A stretch of DNA of 64,000 nucleotides from Proteus hauseri ATCC 700826 (GTDB lineage: Bacteria; Pseudomonadota; Gammaproteobacteria; Enterobacterales; Enterobacteriaceae), in assembly GCF_001654965.1 (NCBI RefSeq), contig NZ_LXEV01000021.1, positions 186,001 to 250,000 on the forward strand, written 5' to 3'. Positions 48,066 to 58,558 of the stretch are shown in pieces (position 1 is the first letter of the stretch; every line of letters begins with the position of its first letter). The notes beneath the pieces were generated by a model. It saw only the letters and a program-made list of their open reading frames with translations. It did not search any database and was not told where the DNA came from. The position numbers were made by a program, and so were the translations under genes.

Positions 48066-49061
48066 TTAACCAACTAATTGATGTTTTTTAATCAGACCTC
48101 GCAATTGATCATAGCTTAGAGACAGCTTTTCTGCTGCAACTTTCTGATTATACTGTGCTTCTTTTAGCGCAATATCTACTAGTGCTTTTTCTGTATCATT
48201 TTGCCATTGTCGTAAATCTAATGGTAAAGATGGTAAAGTGGGGAGTGTTGGTGATAATTTTATTGTGTCAGGCGATAGCGCTATTTGCGTGCGAGCAAAG
48301 GGATCAATAATAATATTATCCAGCGCCTTATCACTTTCTCCATGACGATAAACAGAACGTTCAACTACATTCTTTAATTCACGAATATTGCCCGGCCAAG
48401 CGTAATTTAACAGAGCTTGGATTGCTTTTTCACTAAAGCCAGGGAAAAATGGCAAGCCTAATTCTTGACACATTGCGATAGCAAAATTTTCAGCCAATAA
48501 CATAATATCGCCTTGACGTTCTCTTAATGGAGGAATTCGGATAACATCAAAAGCCAGCCTATCGAGTAAATCTGCTCTAAACTTACCTTCTTCAGCCATT
48601 GCAGGTAAATCAGCATTAGTTGCACAGATTAACCTGACATCAACATGAAGCGATTGGCTACCCCCTACACGCTCTAAGTGGCCATATTCAATAACTCTAA
48701 GTAATTTCTCTTGCACAAGCATTGGTGCTGTTGCTAATTCATCAAGAAAGAGTGAACCGCCATCTGCTCGTTCAAAACGTCCTTGATGGCGATTTTTAGC
48801 ACCAGTAAAAGCGCCTGCTTCATGGCCAAAAAGTTCAGAGTCAAGCAAATTATCATTTAGTGCAGAGCAGTTAATTGAAATAAAAGGGCCTTGCCACCAA
48901 GGTGCGAGGTAATGCAGCCGATGAGCAATTAGTTCTTTACCTGTGCCACGTTCACCAATAATTAAGACAGGTTTTTTAAGTTGAGCAAGTGCAGAGGTTT
49001 GTTCTAACACATCAATAAATTGACTATCTACACCAATAATTGTCTCTAGATTCGTATTCAT
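48066..49061 (-). CDS. pspF: Psp operon transcriptional activator PspF
   Basis: A sigma-54 enhancer-binding protein of 331 residues lacking an N-terminal receiver domain, as usual for PspF. The AAA+ domain has Walker A GERGTGKE, the sigma-54 contact loop AGAFTGA and Walker B GGSLFLDELA. A C-terminal helix-turn-helix (NQKVAAEKLSLSYDQLRGLIKK) binds upstream sites. PspA holds PspF inactive until membrane stress. It is divergent from pspA. Confidence 0.95.
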   Translation of the reverse strand: MNTNLETIIGVDSQFIDVLEQTSALAQLKKPVLIIGERGTGKELIAHRLHYLAPWWQGPFISINCSALNDNLLDSELFGHEAGAFTGAKNRHQGRFERADGGSLFLDELATAPMLVQEKLLRVIEYGHLERVGGSQSLHVDVRLICATNADLPAMAEEGKFRADLLDRLAFDVIRIPPLRERQGDIMLLAENFAIAMCQELGLPFFPGFSEKAIQALLNYAWPGNIRELKNVVERSVYRHGESDKALDNIIIDPFARTQIALSPDTIKLSPTLPTLPSLPLDLRQWQNDTEKALVDIALKEAQYNQKVAAEKLSLSYDQLRGLIKKHQLVG

Positions 49062-49171
49062 TGGTTAAATTCACCATATAAAGGTATTTATCACCATGTT
49101 ATCAATTGTGTGAATATTAGGCTAATTTAATTAATTCATTATTTATCAATATATTAAGTTGATTATAAAAG

Positions 49172-49188
49172 TTGGCACGCAAATTGTA
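49172..49188 (+). promoter_or_regulatory. Sigma-54 promoter of pspA
   Basis: TTGGCACG-CAAA-TTGTA matches the -24/-12 consensus TGGCACG-N4-TTGCA with one change at -12. It lies about 100 bases before pspA, in the divergent pspF-pspA region, which must also hold the PspF and IHF sites. Confidence 0.85.
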
Positions 49189-49286
49189 TTAGTTATAACA
49201 AGAACAAGCAGGGCGTTATTAAGATTGACGCCATTTAACGAAACAATTAAACGTTACTATCTAGCATAGCTATTAAGGATGACATC

Positions 49287-49955
49287 ATGGGTATATTTTC
49301 ACGTTTTGCCGATATTATTAACGCCAACATCGCTTCTTTATTAGATAAAGCGGAAGATCCAGAAAAAATGATCCGCTTAATGATCCAAGAAATGGAAGAT
49401 ATGCTGGTAGAAATTCGTACTACTTCAGCGCGTACCTTGGCGGAAAAGAAAGGTTTAGAACGACGTATCGAACAAGCTGAAAAGCAAATTCAAGATTGGC
49501 AAGATAAAGCTGAACTGGCTTTAGTTAAAGATAAAGAAGATTTAGCACGTGCTGCATTAATTGAAAAACAGCGTATTGCATCAGTCAATGACACATTAAA
49601 ACATGAGTTAATTATTATTGATGAAACCTTAGAACGACTAAAAGGTGAAATTCGTGAATTGGAAAATAAGCTGACAGAAACTCGAGCTAAACAACAATCA
49701 CTAGTAGTTCGCCATCAAGCTGCTAATTCTTCACGCCAAGTGCGTCGTCAATTGGACAGTGGTAAAATGGATGCAGCTATGGCGCGTTTTGAGCAATTTG
49801 AACGCCGTATTGATCATATGGAAGGTGAAGCGCAAAGTTATGGTTTGGGTAAAGAAAAATCCTTAGACCAACAGTTTGCTGAATTAAAAGCTGATGATGA
49901 AATTAGCGCGCAATTAGCGGCATTAAAAGCTAAAATCAATACCAACAAAGAGTAA
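49287..49955 (+). CDS. pspA: Phage shock protein A
   Basis: A 222-residue, almost entirely coiled-coil ESCRT-III-like protein that binds stressed inner membrane and inhibits PspF. It begins [30 protein letters not shown], with the amphipathic N-terminal helix used for membrane binding. AAGGATG precedes the start. Confidence 0.96.
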   Translation: MGIFSRFADIINANIASLLDKAEDPEKMIRLMIQEMEDMLVEIRTTSARTLAEKKGLERRIEQAEKQIQDWQDKAELALVKDKEDLARAALIEKQRIASVNDTLKHELIIIDETLERLKGEIRELENKLTETRAKQQSLVVRHQAANSSRQVRRQLDSGKMDAAMARFEQFERRIDHMEGEAQSYGLGKEKSLDQQFAELKADDEISAQLAALKAKINTNKE

Positions 49956-49991
49956 CAGCAAGCGTAATAACTACCTTATAAAGGATATGTA

Positions 49992-50222
49992 ATGGGCTAT
50001 ATATTTCTGGGAATACCACTGACTATCTTTATTTTATTCATTCTACCTATCTGGCTATGGTTACACTACAGCAGCAGAAAGGGAGGAGGTAGTGTTCAGT
50101 TAACCCAACAAGAAATGCAGCGACTGAGCGCGCTGGTGGATCAAGCTCAACAAATGCAGGAACGCATTAAGACGCTAGAACAAATATTAGATGCAGAACA
50201 TCCTAACTGGAGGCAATCATAA
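49992..50222 (+). CDS. pspB: Phage shock protein B
   Basis: A 76-residue inner-membrane protein with one N-terminal segment (YIFLGIPLTIFILFILPIWLW) and a short coiled coil. It works with PspC to signal membrane stress to PspA. The stop overlaps the pspC start codon region by one base. Confidence 0.94.
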   Translation: MGYIFLGIPLTIFILFILPIWLWLHYSSRKGGGSVQLTQQEMQRLSALVDQAQQMQERIKTLEQILDAEHPNWRQS

Positions 50223-50578
50223 TGACGATGCAACAGCAACAACTGTATCGCTTGCCACAAGAAGGCATGATCCGTGGTGTATGTGCAGGGTTAGCCCATT
50301 ATTTTAATATTCCTGTTTTATTGGTTAGGGTTATTGCAGTTATTGCTCTATTCGCTGGTTTTTTTGGTTTAACTATTGTGGCTTATTTAGTGCTTAGTTT
50401 CTTTATGGAGCCTGCACCTGATCATTACAATCAAAATCAACAACAGCAAGAAAGTTTAAAAGAGATCTTAACTGGCGTTGATAACCAATTAATGCGAGGA
50501 GAAAAACGTTTACAACAAATGGAACGTTATATTACATCTTCATCGTATCAATTAAATAAACGTTTTCGAGATTTATAA
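50222..50578 (+). CDS. pspC: Phage shock protein C
   Basis: A 118-residue inner-membrane protein with the PspC domain LYRLPQEGMIRGVCAGLAHYF and a hydrophobic segment (about residues 37-62). It binds PspA at the membrane. A terminator follows 24 bases after the stop. Confidence 0.94.
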   Translation: MTMQQQQLYRLPQEGMIRGVCAGLAHYFNIPVLLVRVIAVIALFAGFFGLTIVAYLVLSFFMEPAPDHYNQNQQQQESLKEILTGVDNQLMRGEKRLQQMERYITSSSYQLNKRFRDL

Positions 50579-50602
50579 TATTCTTGCCACTTAATCTGAA
50601 TA

Positions 50603-50630
50603 ACGCTCCTTTATTGGAGCGTCTTTTTTT
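50603..50630 (+). terminator. Rho-independent terminator between pspC and pspD
   Basis: ACGCTCC and GGAGCGT pair around a six-base loop and T7 follows. It separates pspABC from pspD. Confidence 0.88.
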
Positions 50631-50695
50631 AAACAGGCATTTATTTTTTAATAATTTAATATCTAGAGATAAAACTGTTTAATCAGGAGGATTGT

Positions 50696-50950
50696 GTGAA
50701 TAGCACCCATTCAGTAATCACAGTTAAAAAAAATAATCTCACCAAATTTATCCAAAAAGGGTTAAAATTTGGTTTTATGTTATTCACTTTATTTGGACCA
50801 GCGGCAATAACTGGCGGAATATTAAAGCGTATAAGTAGTAAACCGTTACGTTGGTTGGTTCTGTTGATAGCTGAACCTGTTATTACAAAGGGGTTAAATA
50901 AGCTATCGCGTCACGTGTCTTGGGAGAAACATGAAACGCATACAAAATGA
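50696..50950 (+). CDS. pspD: Phage shock protein D
   Basis: An 84-residue protein with a hydrophobic segment (FGFMLFTLFGPAAITGGIL, about residues 25-43), starting at GTG 50696 with AGGAGG upstream. PspD is a peripheral inner-membrane protein of uncertain role. Here a terminator lies between it and pspC, and it overlaps ycjX by 20 bases, so it is probably expressed with ycjX-ycjF. No pspE is present. Confidence 0.85.
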   Translation: MNSTHSVITVKKNNLTKFIQKGLKFGFMLFTLFGPAAITGGILKRISSKPLRWLVLLIAEPVITKGLNKLSRHVSWEKHETHTK

Positions 50951-52325
50951 ATTAACTGCATTTATTAATCGAGGAGTGGATAGACATCTTCGCTTAGCTG
51001 TTACTGGATTGAGCCGTAGCGGTAAGACAGCATTTATTACCTCATTGGTTAATCAACTTATAAATGTACATAGTGGGGCTCGTTTACCGCTATTTTCTGC
51101 AGCTCGTAATAAGCAGTTATTAGGTGTAAAACGTATACCACAACATAATTTAAATATTCCACGATTTACTTATGATGAAGGAATGGATTCTCTTTATCAT
51201 ACACCACCGAGCTGGCCTACACCGACAAAAGGCGTGAGTGAAATTCGATTACAGCTTCGCTATCGCTCTAAAGAATCACTTAGTCGTTTTATAAAAGAGA
51301 CATCATCGCTCTATCTTGAAATAGTAGATTATCCTGGTGAATGGTTATTAGATTTACCTATGCTTGAACAAGACTATTTTGAATGGTCTGAACAAATGAA
51401 TAAGATTAATCGCCAACGAACATCACCAGAGCAACAATGGCAATCACTAATTAAAAAATGCGACCCTTTTGCGCCTGTCGATGAAACTCTATTGGCGGAT
51501 ATTGCAGCGGCTTATACGGAATATTTATTAGCTTGCAAAAAAGAAGGTTTACACTTTATTCAACCTGGGCGTTTCGTTTTACCTGGTGAATTAGCAGGCG
51601 CGCCTGTTTTACAATTTTTCCCCTGGCCCGATTTGCATCAACATGACATTATTAAATTAAAAAATGCGGATAAGCGCACAAATATTGGCACGCTAAAACA
51701 ACGCTATGAATATTATGGACAACATGTTGTTAAAGGCTTTTATCGTGACCATTTTCAAGGGTTTGATAGACAAATTGTGTTAGTTGATTGTTTACAACCC
51801 TTAAACCAAGGGGCTGATGTATTTAATGATATGCGCCAAGCGTTAACACAATTAATGCGTAGTTTTCATTATGGTAAGCGTACTTTATTAAGACGCCTTT
51901 TTTCGCCTTGTATTGATAAGCTTTTATTTGCAGCAACTAAAGCAGATCATATTACAGTAGACCAACATGAAAATTTAGTTTTGTTATTACAGCAGCTTAT
52001 TCAAGATGCAAAGCAAAATGCAATTTTTGAAGGGATTAGTATTGATTGTATGGGGCTTGCATCTATTGCGGCAACAGAAAGTGGAATTGTTTCTCATCAT
52101 GGTGAAAAAATTCCAGCTCTAAAAGGTTTTCGATTAAGTGATAACCAGCCTTTGGTTTATTTCCCTGGAGAAGTTCCTAAGCGCCTTCCTGAAAAAGAAT
52201 TTTGGCAGCAGCAAGGTTTTAATTTTGAGTCTTTTAGGCCACAAAAAATTTCAAGAGATAGTGCTGTTCCACATATAAGAATGGATAGTGCGATGGAGTT
52301 TTTGTTAGGGGATAAATTAAAATGA
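50931..52325 (+). CDS. ycjX: YcjX, P-loop (DUF463) stress protein
   Basis: A 464-residue cytoplasmic protein with Walker A GLSRSGKT near residues 26-33, the segment [18 protein letters not shown] and [13 protein letters not shown], and KADH as a likely base-recognition motif. The DUF463 family has a GTPase-like fold. In E. coli ycjX and ycjF are part of the PspF regulon. Its start lies inside pspD. Confidence 0.92.
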   Translation: MKRIQNELTAFINRGVDRHLRLAVTGLSRSGKTAFITSLVNQLINVHSGARLPLFSAARNKQLLGVKRIPQHNLNIPRFTYDEGMDSLYHTPPSWPTPTKGVSEIRLQLRYRSKESLSRFIKETSSLYLEIVDYPGEWLLDLPMLEQDYFEWSEQMNKINRQRTSPEQQWQSLIKKCDPFAPVDETLLADIAAAYTEYLLACKKEGLHFIQPGRFVLPGELAGAPVLQFFPWPDLHQHDIIKLKNADKRTNIGTLKQRYEYYGQHVVKGFYRDHFQGFDRQIVLVDCLQPLNQGADVFNDMRQALTQLMRSFHYGKRTLLRRLFSPCIDKLLFAATKADHITVDQHENLVLLLQQLIQDAKQNAIFEGISIDCMGLASIAATESGIVSHHGEKIPALKGFRLSDNQPLVYFPGEVPKRLPEKEFWQQQGFNFESFRPQKISRDSAVPHIRMDSAMEFLLGDKLK

Positions 52326-53371
52326 ATGAGCCATTAAAATCACGCATCGATTTTAAAGAGTCTACGCTTCAAAATGAAGAAATTACCTTAAAAAAGGGAG
52401 TCGATTTTAATAATGAAGCGCAATTTCTTCCTTTTAATCCACAATTAGAGCAAGAAGAAAATGAAGGGCGCATCGAAGGTGAAATTCAATCTGTTTTAAA
52501 ACCGAGAAAAAATGTGTGGAAACGACTATTAACTGTCGCAACAACTATTCTAGGTGTGAGTGTTGTCGCTCAAGCAGGACAATGGATTTATGAATCTTGG
52601 CTAAATTCTGATTGGATTGCTTTAGGCGCTGCTAGCGCTGGTGGCTTAATTGTTATTGCTGGTATTGGTTCGGTTGTTACTGAATGGTTCCGTATTTATC
52701 GTTTACGCCAACGCGCAGATGAAAGAGATAAAGCAAAAGAATTACTTTATAGTCATGCAATGGGCAATGGGCGGCCATTTTGTGAAAGTTTAGCTAAACA
52801 AGCTGGTGTGGATCCTCAGCACCCAGCATTTATTCGTTGGCAAAGTGCGCTACATGATACTCATAATGATAGAGAGGTTTTAGAACTCTATAGTCAATTA
52901 GTTCAACCTATCTTAGATAAACAGGCAAGAGCTGAAATTAGCCGTTCAGCGGCAGAATCAACGCTTATGATTGCAGTTAGTCCGTTAGCAATGGTTGATA
53001 TGGCGTTTATTGGTTGGCGTAATATTCGGTTAATTAATCGTATCGCTGAAATATATGGTATCGAATTAGGTTATTACAGTCGCTTAAGGTTATTTCGTCT
53101 TGTTTTAGTCAATATTGCTTTTGCCGGAGCAACAGAGTTGGTAACAGAAGTTGGCATGGACTGGTTGTCTCAAGATTTAGCTGCAAGATTATCAACAAGA
53201 GCTGCGCAAGGTATTGGTGCAGGGCTATTAACGGCACGCTTAGGTATTAAAACGATGGAACTTTGCCGTCCATTGCCGTGGATTGATAATAATAAACCTA
53301 AGCTAGGTGATTTTAGAAAAGAACTTATCGGGCAGCTGAAAAATACGCTAGGAAATAAGAAAAAAGAATAA
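52322..53371 (+). CDS. ycjF: YcjF, DUF697 inner-membrane protein
   Basis: A 349-residue protein with an acidic N-terminal tail, two close hydrophobic segments (about residues 65-125) and a C-terminal DUF697 region ([32 protein letters not shown]). It overlaps ycjX by ATGA. It is thought to act with YcjX, but the function is unknown. Confidence 0.91.
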   Translation: MNEPLKSRIDFKESTLQNEEITLKKGVDFNNEAQFLPFNPQLEQEENEGRIEGEIQSVLKPRKNVWKRLLTVATTILGVSVVAQAGQWIYESWLNSDWIALGAASAGGLIVIAGIGSVVTEWFRIYRLRQRADERDKAKELLYSHAMGNGRPFCESLAKQAGVDPQHPAFIRWQSALHDTHNDREVLELYSQLVQPILDKQARAEISRSAAESTLMIAVSPLAMVDMAFIGWRNIRLINRIAEIYGIELGYYSRLRLFRLVLVNIAFAGATELVTEVGMDWLSQDLAARLSTRAAQGIGAGLLTARLGIKTMELCRPLPWIDNNKPKLGDFRKELIGQLKNTLGNKKKE

Positions 53372-53952
53372 ATTATTATTTAAATAAATTTACTTTTAAA
53401 TTAAATCAAAACCTGCTAATTAAGAATGGCGGGTTTTGGTTTTTATTTATGGTTTTTTAAAGTGTAAAATATATCTATATAAAGTAATGTTTTTTTTATA
53501 AAACTTAATTCTAAAAATGAATTTTAAATGATGAATTATATTAACATCGAGTTATTATCGTAGTGCGTATTATTTAATTGGTTAGTGTTTTCTACATAAG
53601 CTTCTTGCGTTATGGATCAAAAGAAAGAAACATTAGTTGTGCGATACTTGCGCTATAAGTGAAATTTATTTAACATTACTATTAATAAATAATAAAACAG
53701 TAATATTTCTTTTTTGATAGAAATGAGTATTAGCTTTAGTATTATATGCTGCATTAAAAGTTACTTCTGCTTTAACTAACATTTGTTAAGAATGTAGTAA
53801 AAGTAGCTAAATAAGCCACCAAAGTCTATTGCTAATTTTTCATGTTTTATATAATTCTTGTTATCGTTAAATAAATTGTATAAGCAATTTTTTATTTTTA
53901 TATAAAAAACAATGATATTAAATAATCTATATAAATATATTGAGGTTAAAAA
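53372..53952. other. AT-rich intergenic region after ycjF
   Basis: About 580 bases. A terminator for ycjF is seen at 53407-53443 (CAAAACCTGC paired with GCGGGTTTTG, then T-rich). The rest is very AT-rich, with no supported gene. A 63-codon frame on the reverse strand has no good ribosome site. Confidence 0.65.
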
Positions 53953-54372
53953 ATGAAAGAAATGCAAATATCAGTTGTAAAAAAACTTTCAAAACAGCGC
54001 CGTCAACTTTATGTTCGTTCATCAGTTAATTTAGTTAACCTCGATAAACAATTAAGTACTCTTATTCCTATTCTGAACGAAACTATTGATGAAATAAAAA
54101 AACAACAGCAGCAAAAAGCAATAGCACAAAACCAGTTTAAAGAAGTATCGCAGCTTTTTGGCTACTTAACTGAAAGCAACAAAAAAGAAAGTGCAATTTA
54201 TGCGTTAGAGTATTTACTTTTTTGTTTTGAAAATGGCTGCAAAGTAATAAAACAAGTTATAAGAAGAGAATTAAAGCCACTTATGCATGGTGTTGAACAT
54301 CTTATTGATTTTGAATTAAAAAAGGTAATAAAACCATCTTGGTTTGCTTTATTTAGAGGCATCAAAGTATAA
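53953..54372 (+). CDS. Hypothetical protein, 139 residues
   Basis: Starts MKEMQISVVKKLSKQRRQL with GAGG seven bases upstream, so the frame is likely real. It is rich in Lys and Gln (KKQQQQKAIAQNQ), probably helical and partly coiled coil, with no signal peptide or clear membrane segment. I do not recognise the family. It stands alone between ycjF and tyrR, where E. coli has no gene, so it is an accessory or genus-specific gene. Confidence 0.65.
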   Translation: MKEMQISVVKKLSKQRRQLYVRSSVNLVNLDKQLSTLIPILNETIDEIKKQQQQKAIAQNQFKEVSQLFGYLTESNKKESAIYALEYLLFCFENGCKVIKQVIRRELKPLMHGVEHLIDFELKKVIKPSWFALFRGIKV

Positions 54373-54526
54373 ACGATGGGCTCTTAACAATCAAAAACGA
54401 AATTCATTCGTGTAAAAATAAATGCTAGTAGTGTCAACCTTTGCTGACAATCCCCTTTATTTCGTTGATATTTATGTATAATATCTAGAATTAGTTCAGG
54501 GTCACTCTGTGTTAAGAAGGTTTAAA

Positions 54527-56095
54527 ATGCGTTTAGAAGTCACTTGTGAAGATCGCATCGGGTTAACCCGTGAATTATTAGATCTGCTCGTATTAAAAAA
54601 TATTGATTTACGTGGAATTGAAATATTCCCTATTGGCTTAATTTACCTGAATTTTTCACAAATCGATTTCAATATATTCCAGCCTTTAATGGCAGAAATA
54701 AGAAGAATTAATGGTGTTATTGATGTCCGCACCGTTGCATTTATGCCATCAGAGCAAGAACATCGTGCAATGTGGACTTTATTAGAATCGGTACCTGTTC
54801 CCGTGTTTTCTATAAATGTGAAAGGGCAAATTAAATTATTAAACCCAGCAACTCGTCAACTCTTCGATTTAGCTAGCGATGACGATAGTGAAAAGTCTTT
54901 TAATCAATTAATTCCTAATTTTAATATCCATCGTTGGTTGGATCAAAAAGATCCCCATGCTCAAGTTATTCCTATCAGTCTAAAAAAACGAAAATATGAT
55001 ATGGAAATTGTGCCTATTAAATTAACTGATGATAATCAATTTCACCACTGTGTTGGTGCGCTTATCTTGCTGAAATATCATGGAATGCAGCATAATGAAC
55101 ACCCTAAATTAATTGCGAATGATGATAGTGGTTTTGCCCAAATAATCGCTGTTAGCCAACAAATGAAGCAGATTGTTGAACGTGCTCGTAAAATGGCCAA
55201 AATGGATGATCCATTGCTATTAGTTGGTGATACGGGAACAGGAAAAGATATATTTGCGAAAGCCTGTCACTTGTTAAGTGATCGCGCTAGATTACCTTTT
55301 CTTGGGCTTAATTGCGCATCAATGCCTGATGATGTTGTTGAAAGTGAGCTTTTTGGTTATGCCGCAGGTGCTTATCCTAATGCAACTGAAGGAAAAAAAG
55401 GATTTTTTGAACAAGCTGATGGAGGTACTGTTTTACTCGATGAAATTGGTGAGATGTCACCGCAAATGCAAATCAAATTATTGCGTTTTTTAAATGATGG
55501 GACATTTCGTCGAGTAGGTGAAGAGCATGAAGTCAAAGTTGATGTACGCATTATCTGTGCAACGCAGAAAAATTTATGGGAATTAATGCAAAAGGGTCTA
55601 TTTAGAGAAGATCTTTATTATAGGCTTAATGTTTTAACCTTAAAATTACCGCCTTTAAGAGAAAGAAAAGCCGATATTATGCCTCTTGCTACTCATTTTG
55701 TAGCTCAATATTGTCAAGAGCAAAAAGTTACCAAACCTGCACTTTCATCAGACCTTTCTGCTTATTTAACGCAATATTCTTGGCCTGGTAATGTGCGTCA
55801 ATTACGTAATACTATCTACCAAGCTATGGCTCAACTAGTGGGAGATACTTTGCGTCAACAAGATATCTCTTTGCCAGAACACATTGCAGATGCTCTGTTT
55901 GATGAAGAATTGCTAGAAGGTTCACTAGATGAAATGACTAAACGATTTGAAGCGTCAATATTAACGCGATTATATCGTGATTATCCGAGTACGCGTAAAT
56001 TAGCCAAACGTTTAGGTATCTCTCATACGGCGATTGCAAATAAATTAAGAGAATACAACTTAACGAATAAAAAAAGTGATAAAAGCGAGAATTAA
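54527..56095 (+). CDS. tyrR: Transcriptional regulator TyrR
   Basis: Controls aromatic amino acid synthesis and transport with tyrosine, phenylalanine or tryptophan as ligands. The 522-residue protein has an N-terminal ACT domain (MRLEVTCEDRIGLTRELLDLL), a PAS domain, an AAA+ domain (Walker A GDTGTGKD, Walker B GGTVLLDEIGEM) and a C-terminal helix-turn-helix (STRKLAKRLGISHTAIANKLREY). ATG 54527 aligns with E. coli TyrR; the frame opens 18 bases earlier. Unlike E. coli TyrR, it keeps a longer loop, ELFGYAAGAYPNATEGKKG, at the GAFTGA position. Confidence 0.94.
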   Translation: MRLEVTCEDRIGLTRELLDLLVLKNIDLRGIEIFPIGLIYLNFSQIDFNIFQPLMAEIRRINGVIDVRTVAFMPSEQEHRAMWTLLESVPVPVFSINVKGQIKLLNPATRQLFDLASDDDSEKSFNQLIPNFNIHRWLDQKDPHAQVIPISLKKRKYDMEIVPIKLTDDNQFHHCVGALILLKYHGMQHNEHPKLIANDDSGFAQIIAVSQQMKQIVERARKMAKMDDPLLLVGDTGTGKDIFAKACHLLSDRARLPFLGLNCASMPDDVVESELFGYAAGAYPNATEGKKGFFEQADGGTVLLDEIGEMSPQMQIKLLRFLNDGTFRRVGEEHEVKVDVRIICATQKNLWELMQKGLFREDLYYRLNVLTLKLPPLRERKADIMPLATHFVAQYCQEQKVTKPALSSDLSAYLTQYSWPGNVRQLRNTIYQAMAQLVGDTLRQQDISLPEHIADALFDEELLEGSLDEMTKRFEASILTRLYRDYPSTRKLAKRLGISHTAIANKLREYNLTNKKSDKSEN

Positions 56096-56127
56096 TTATA
56101 GTTTTCGCTATGAACTTTATCGTGATG

Positions 56128-56162
56128 ATAAAAAATAAACGGGCATAGCCCGTTTATTTTTA
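56128..56162. terminator. Bidirectional terminator between tyrR and tpx
   Basis: AAAAATAAACGGGC and GCCCGTTTATTTTT pair around a three-base loop with T on both strands. Confidence 0.93.
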
Positions 56163-56186
56163 CAACATGAATACATTAAGAATTGC

Positions 56187-56690
56187 TTATTTTAATGCGT
56201 TAAGTGCATCATCATAATTTGGTTCAGTTGTGATTTCATCGACAAGTTGTGTATAAATAACTTTGTTATTTTCATCTAACACGATAACAGCTCGGCTAGT
56301 TAAGCCTGCTAAAGGACCTGATGCAATTGCAACACCATAATCTTCTTTAAATTGAGCTCCACGTAGAGTAGATAGAGTTACTACGTTATCTAAACCTTCA
56401 GCACCACAAAAACGAGCTTGGGCAAAAGGTAGGTCAGCTGAAATACATAATACAACGGTATTATTTAATTCATTGGCGACTTTATTAAATTGGCGAACAC
56501 TTGCTGCACAAACACCAGTATCTACGCTAGGAAAGATATTTAAAACTTTACGTTTTCCAGCAAATTGCGCTAAAGAAACATCATTCAGATCTTTACCAAC
56601 CAAAGAAAAATCAGGGGCTGTTTGACCAACAGTTGGGAAACTTCCTGCTAAAGTAACTGCATTTCCTTGTAAAGTAACTTGATGTGCCAT
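56187..56690 (-). CDS. tpx: Thiol peroxidase Tpx
   Basis: A thioredoxin-dependent atypical 2-Cys peroxiredoxin, mainly periplasm-associated in older reports, active on lipid hydroperoxides. Using ATG 56690 the peroxidatic cysteine is Cys61 (VDTGVCAAS) and the resolving one Cys95 (RFCGAEG), the same numbers as in E. coli. An in-frame ATG lies 6 bases upstream, but AAGGAG spacing is better for 56690. Confidence 0.95.
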   Translation of the reverse strand: MAHQVTLQGNAVTLAGSFPTVGQTAPDFSLVGKDLNDVSLAQFAGKRKVLNIFPSVDTGVCAASVRQFNKVANELNNTVVLCISADLPFAQARFCGAEGLDNVVTLSTLRGAQFKEDYGVAIASGPLAGLTSRAVIVLDENNKVIYTQLVDEITTEPNYDDALNALK

Positions 56691-56931
56691 TGTCATTCTC
56701 CTTTATTAGTTTTTAAACTAATGATTATTAATACTCATATTTACGATAACATTGTTACCGCTTGACCATAATTAAATTTTATCACTACTTAATGTCGCTG
56801 CAGTTAAAAAATATGGCTGCAGTTAAAAAAGCTGATTTTTATAAAATAATTGAAAACAGTGATTGTGCCTTTTTATCAGCCTCTTATAATTGTTCTGTTC
56901 ACTTTCACATAGACTACAGGACGAAATAGAC

Positions 56932-58551
56932 ATGCGCAAAACATTCGTCATTTCCTGCACACTAATTGCTCAAGGGTTATTTATGTCGCCAGCTTATGCT
57001 GCTGTGATCCCCGAAGGCGTAATACTGGATAAAAAACAAGAGGTTGTTCGTCATTTAAAAGATGAACCTGCTTCGTTAGATCCTATAAATGCAGTTGGTT
57101 TAACTGAAGCTCAGATCCAGCGAGATTTATTTGAAGGTTTGACGATAGAAGATGAGTATGGACGTCCTATTCCTGGTGTCGCGCAATCGTGGCGAACGGA
57201 AGATAATCGTGTCTGGATTTTTACTTTGCGCGACAACGCAAAGTGGTCTAATGGTGAAAAAGTGACGGCATCGGATTTTGTATATAGCTGGCAAAGATTA
57301 GTTGATCCTAAAAATCTCTCACCTTTTGCATGGTATGCATCTTTAGCTGCGATAGAAAATGCACAAAAAATTATTGATGGGAAATTAAAACCAACATCAT
57401 TGGGAGTAGAAGCGCTTGATGAGCAAACATTAAAAATCACCTTAGAACGGCCTATCTCTTATTTCCCAAGTTTAACAACCAATTTCTCGTTATATCCAGT
57501 TCCTCGCCATACGATAGAAAAATATGGTGTTGAATGGATAAAAGTCGGAAATTTGGTGGGAAATGGTGCTTTTGTTTTAAATGACCGCGTAGTTAATGAG
57601 AAAATAGTATTAACGCCGAATCGTTATTATTGGGATCATAAAAATACTGTTTTAACTAAAGTGACATTTGTGCCGATAAATCATGAATCGCAGGCTACAA
57701 AACGTTATTTAGCTGGTGATATTGATATTACAGAGTCTTTTCCTAAAAATTTATACCATAAATTAATGAAAGATATCCCAGACCAAGTTTACATACCTGA
57801 ACAGTTAGGCACATATTATTACGCATTTAATACACAATCCGGGCCGACAAGTGATATTCGCGTACGTAAAGCATTAGCAATGGCAATAGATAGAAAGATT
57901 ATTACCGAAAAAGTACTAGGGACGGGTGAAAAACCAGCTAATCGCTTTACTCCTGATGTTACAGCTAATTTCACACCAGAGCCAACGCTCTATGATGAAT
58001 ATAATCAAGATGAATTAGATGGTCAGGCCAAAATATTGTTATCTGCTGCGGGATATGGACCTCATCGTCCACTAAAATTGTCACTTTTATATAATAACTC
58101 TGAAAATCATCAAAAAATTGCTATTGCAGTTGCATCGATGTGGAAGAAAAAATTAGGTGTAAAAGTTGAATTGCGTAATCAAGAGTGGAAAACCTATATA
58201 GATAGTAGAAATTCAGGTGATTTTGATGTGATCAGAGCTTCTTGGGTTGGTGATTATAATGAGCCATCCACATTTTTAACTCTACTGGGTTCTAAACATG
58301 CTGGCAATATTCCTAAATATCAAAGTCAGCAATATGACGAGATATTAACTTTATCTGGAATGACTATTGATGATAATGAAAGAAATCGTCTTTATAATCG
58401 AGCAGAACAGATAATTGCGGAAGATGCACCTATTGCACCTATTTATCAATATACGAATGGAAGATTAATTAAGCCTTGGTTAAAAGGCTATCCCATCGAA
58501 AATCCTGGAGATGTTGCATATAGTCATTCGCTATATATTTTAAAACACTAA
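56932..58551 (+). CDS. mppA: Murein tripeptide-binding protein MppA
   Basis: Periplasmic solute-binding protein that delivers L-Ala-D-Glu-mDAP to the Opp permease for wall recycling. The 539-residue protein has a signal peptide (about 24 residues, ending AYA), the segment QEVVRHLKDEPASLDPINAVG, RASWVGDYNEPSTFLTLL and YTNGRLIKPWLKGYPI, all closer to MppA than to OppA. The frame extends to 56890, but ATG 56932 gives a normal signal. The neighbourhood near tyrR-tpx also fits mppA. Confidence 0.92.
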   Translation: MRKTFVISCTLIAQGLFMSPAYAAVIPEGVILDKKQEVVRHLKDEPASLDPINAVGLTEAQIQRDLFEGLTIEDEYGRPIPGVAQSWRTEDNRVWIFTLRDNAKWSNGEKVTASDFVYSWQRLVDPKNLSPFAWYASLAAIENAQKIIDGKLKPTSLGVEALDEQTLKITLERPISYFPSLTTNFSLYPVPRHTIEKYGVEWIKVGNLVGNGAFVLNDRVVNEKIVLTPNRYYWDHKNTVLTKVTFVPINHESQATKRYLAGDIDITESFPKNLYHKLMKDIPDQVYIPEQLGTYYYAFNTQSGPTSDIRVRKALAMAIDRKIITEKVLGTGEKPANRFTPDVTANFTPEPTLYDEYNQDELDGQAKILLSAAGYGPHRPLKLSLLYNNSENHQKIAIAVASMWKKKLGVKVELRNQEWKTYIDSRNSGDFDVIRASWVGDYNEPSTFLTLLGSKHAGNIPKYQSQQYDEILTLSGMTIDDNERNRLYNRAEQIIAEDAPIAPIYQYTNGRLIKPWLKGYPIENPGDVAYSHSLYILKH

Positions 58552-58558
58552 TGTTAAA

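Noticed and set aside
53776..53967. 63-codon frame on the reverse strand
   Set aside because: Phe/Tyr/Lys/Asn-rich product typical of AT-rich noncoding DNA, poor start site, and it runs into the start of the 53953 gene.
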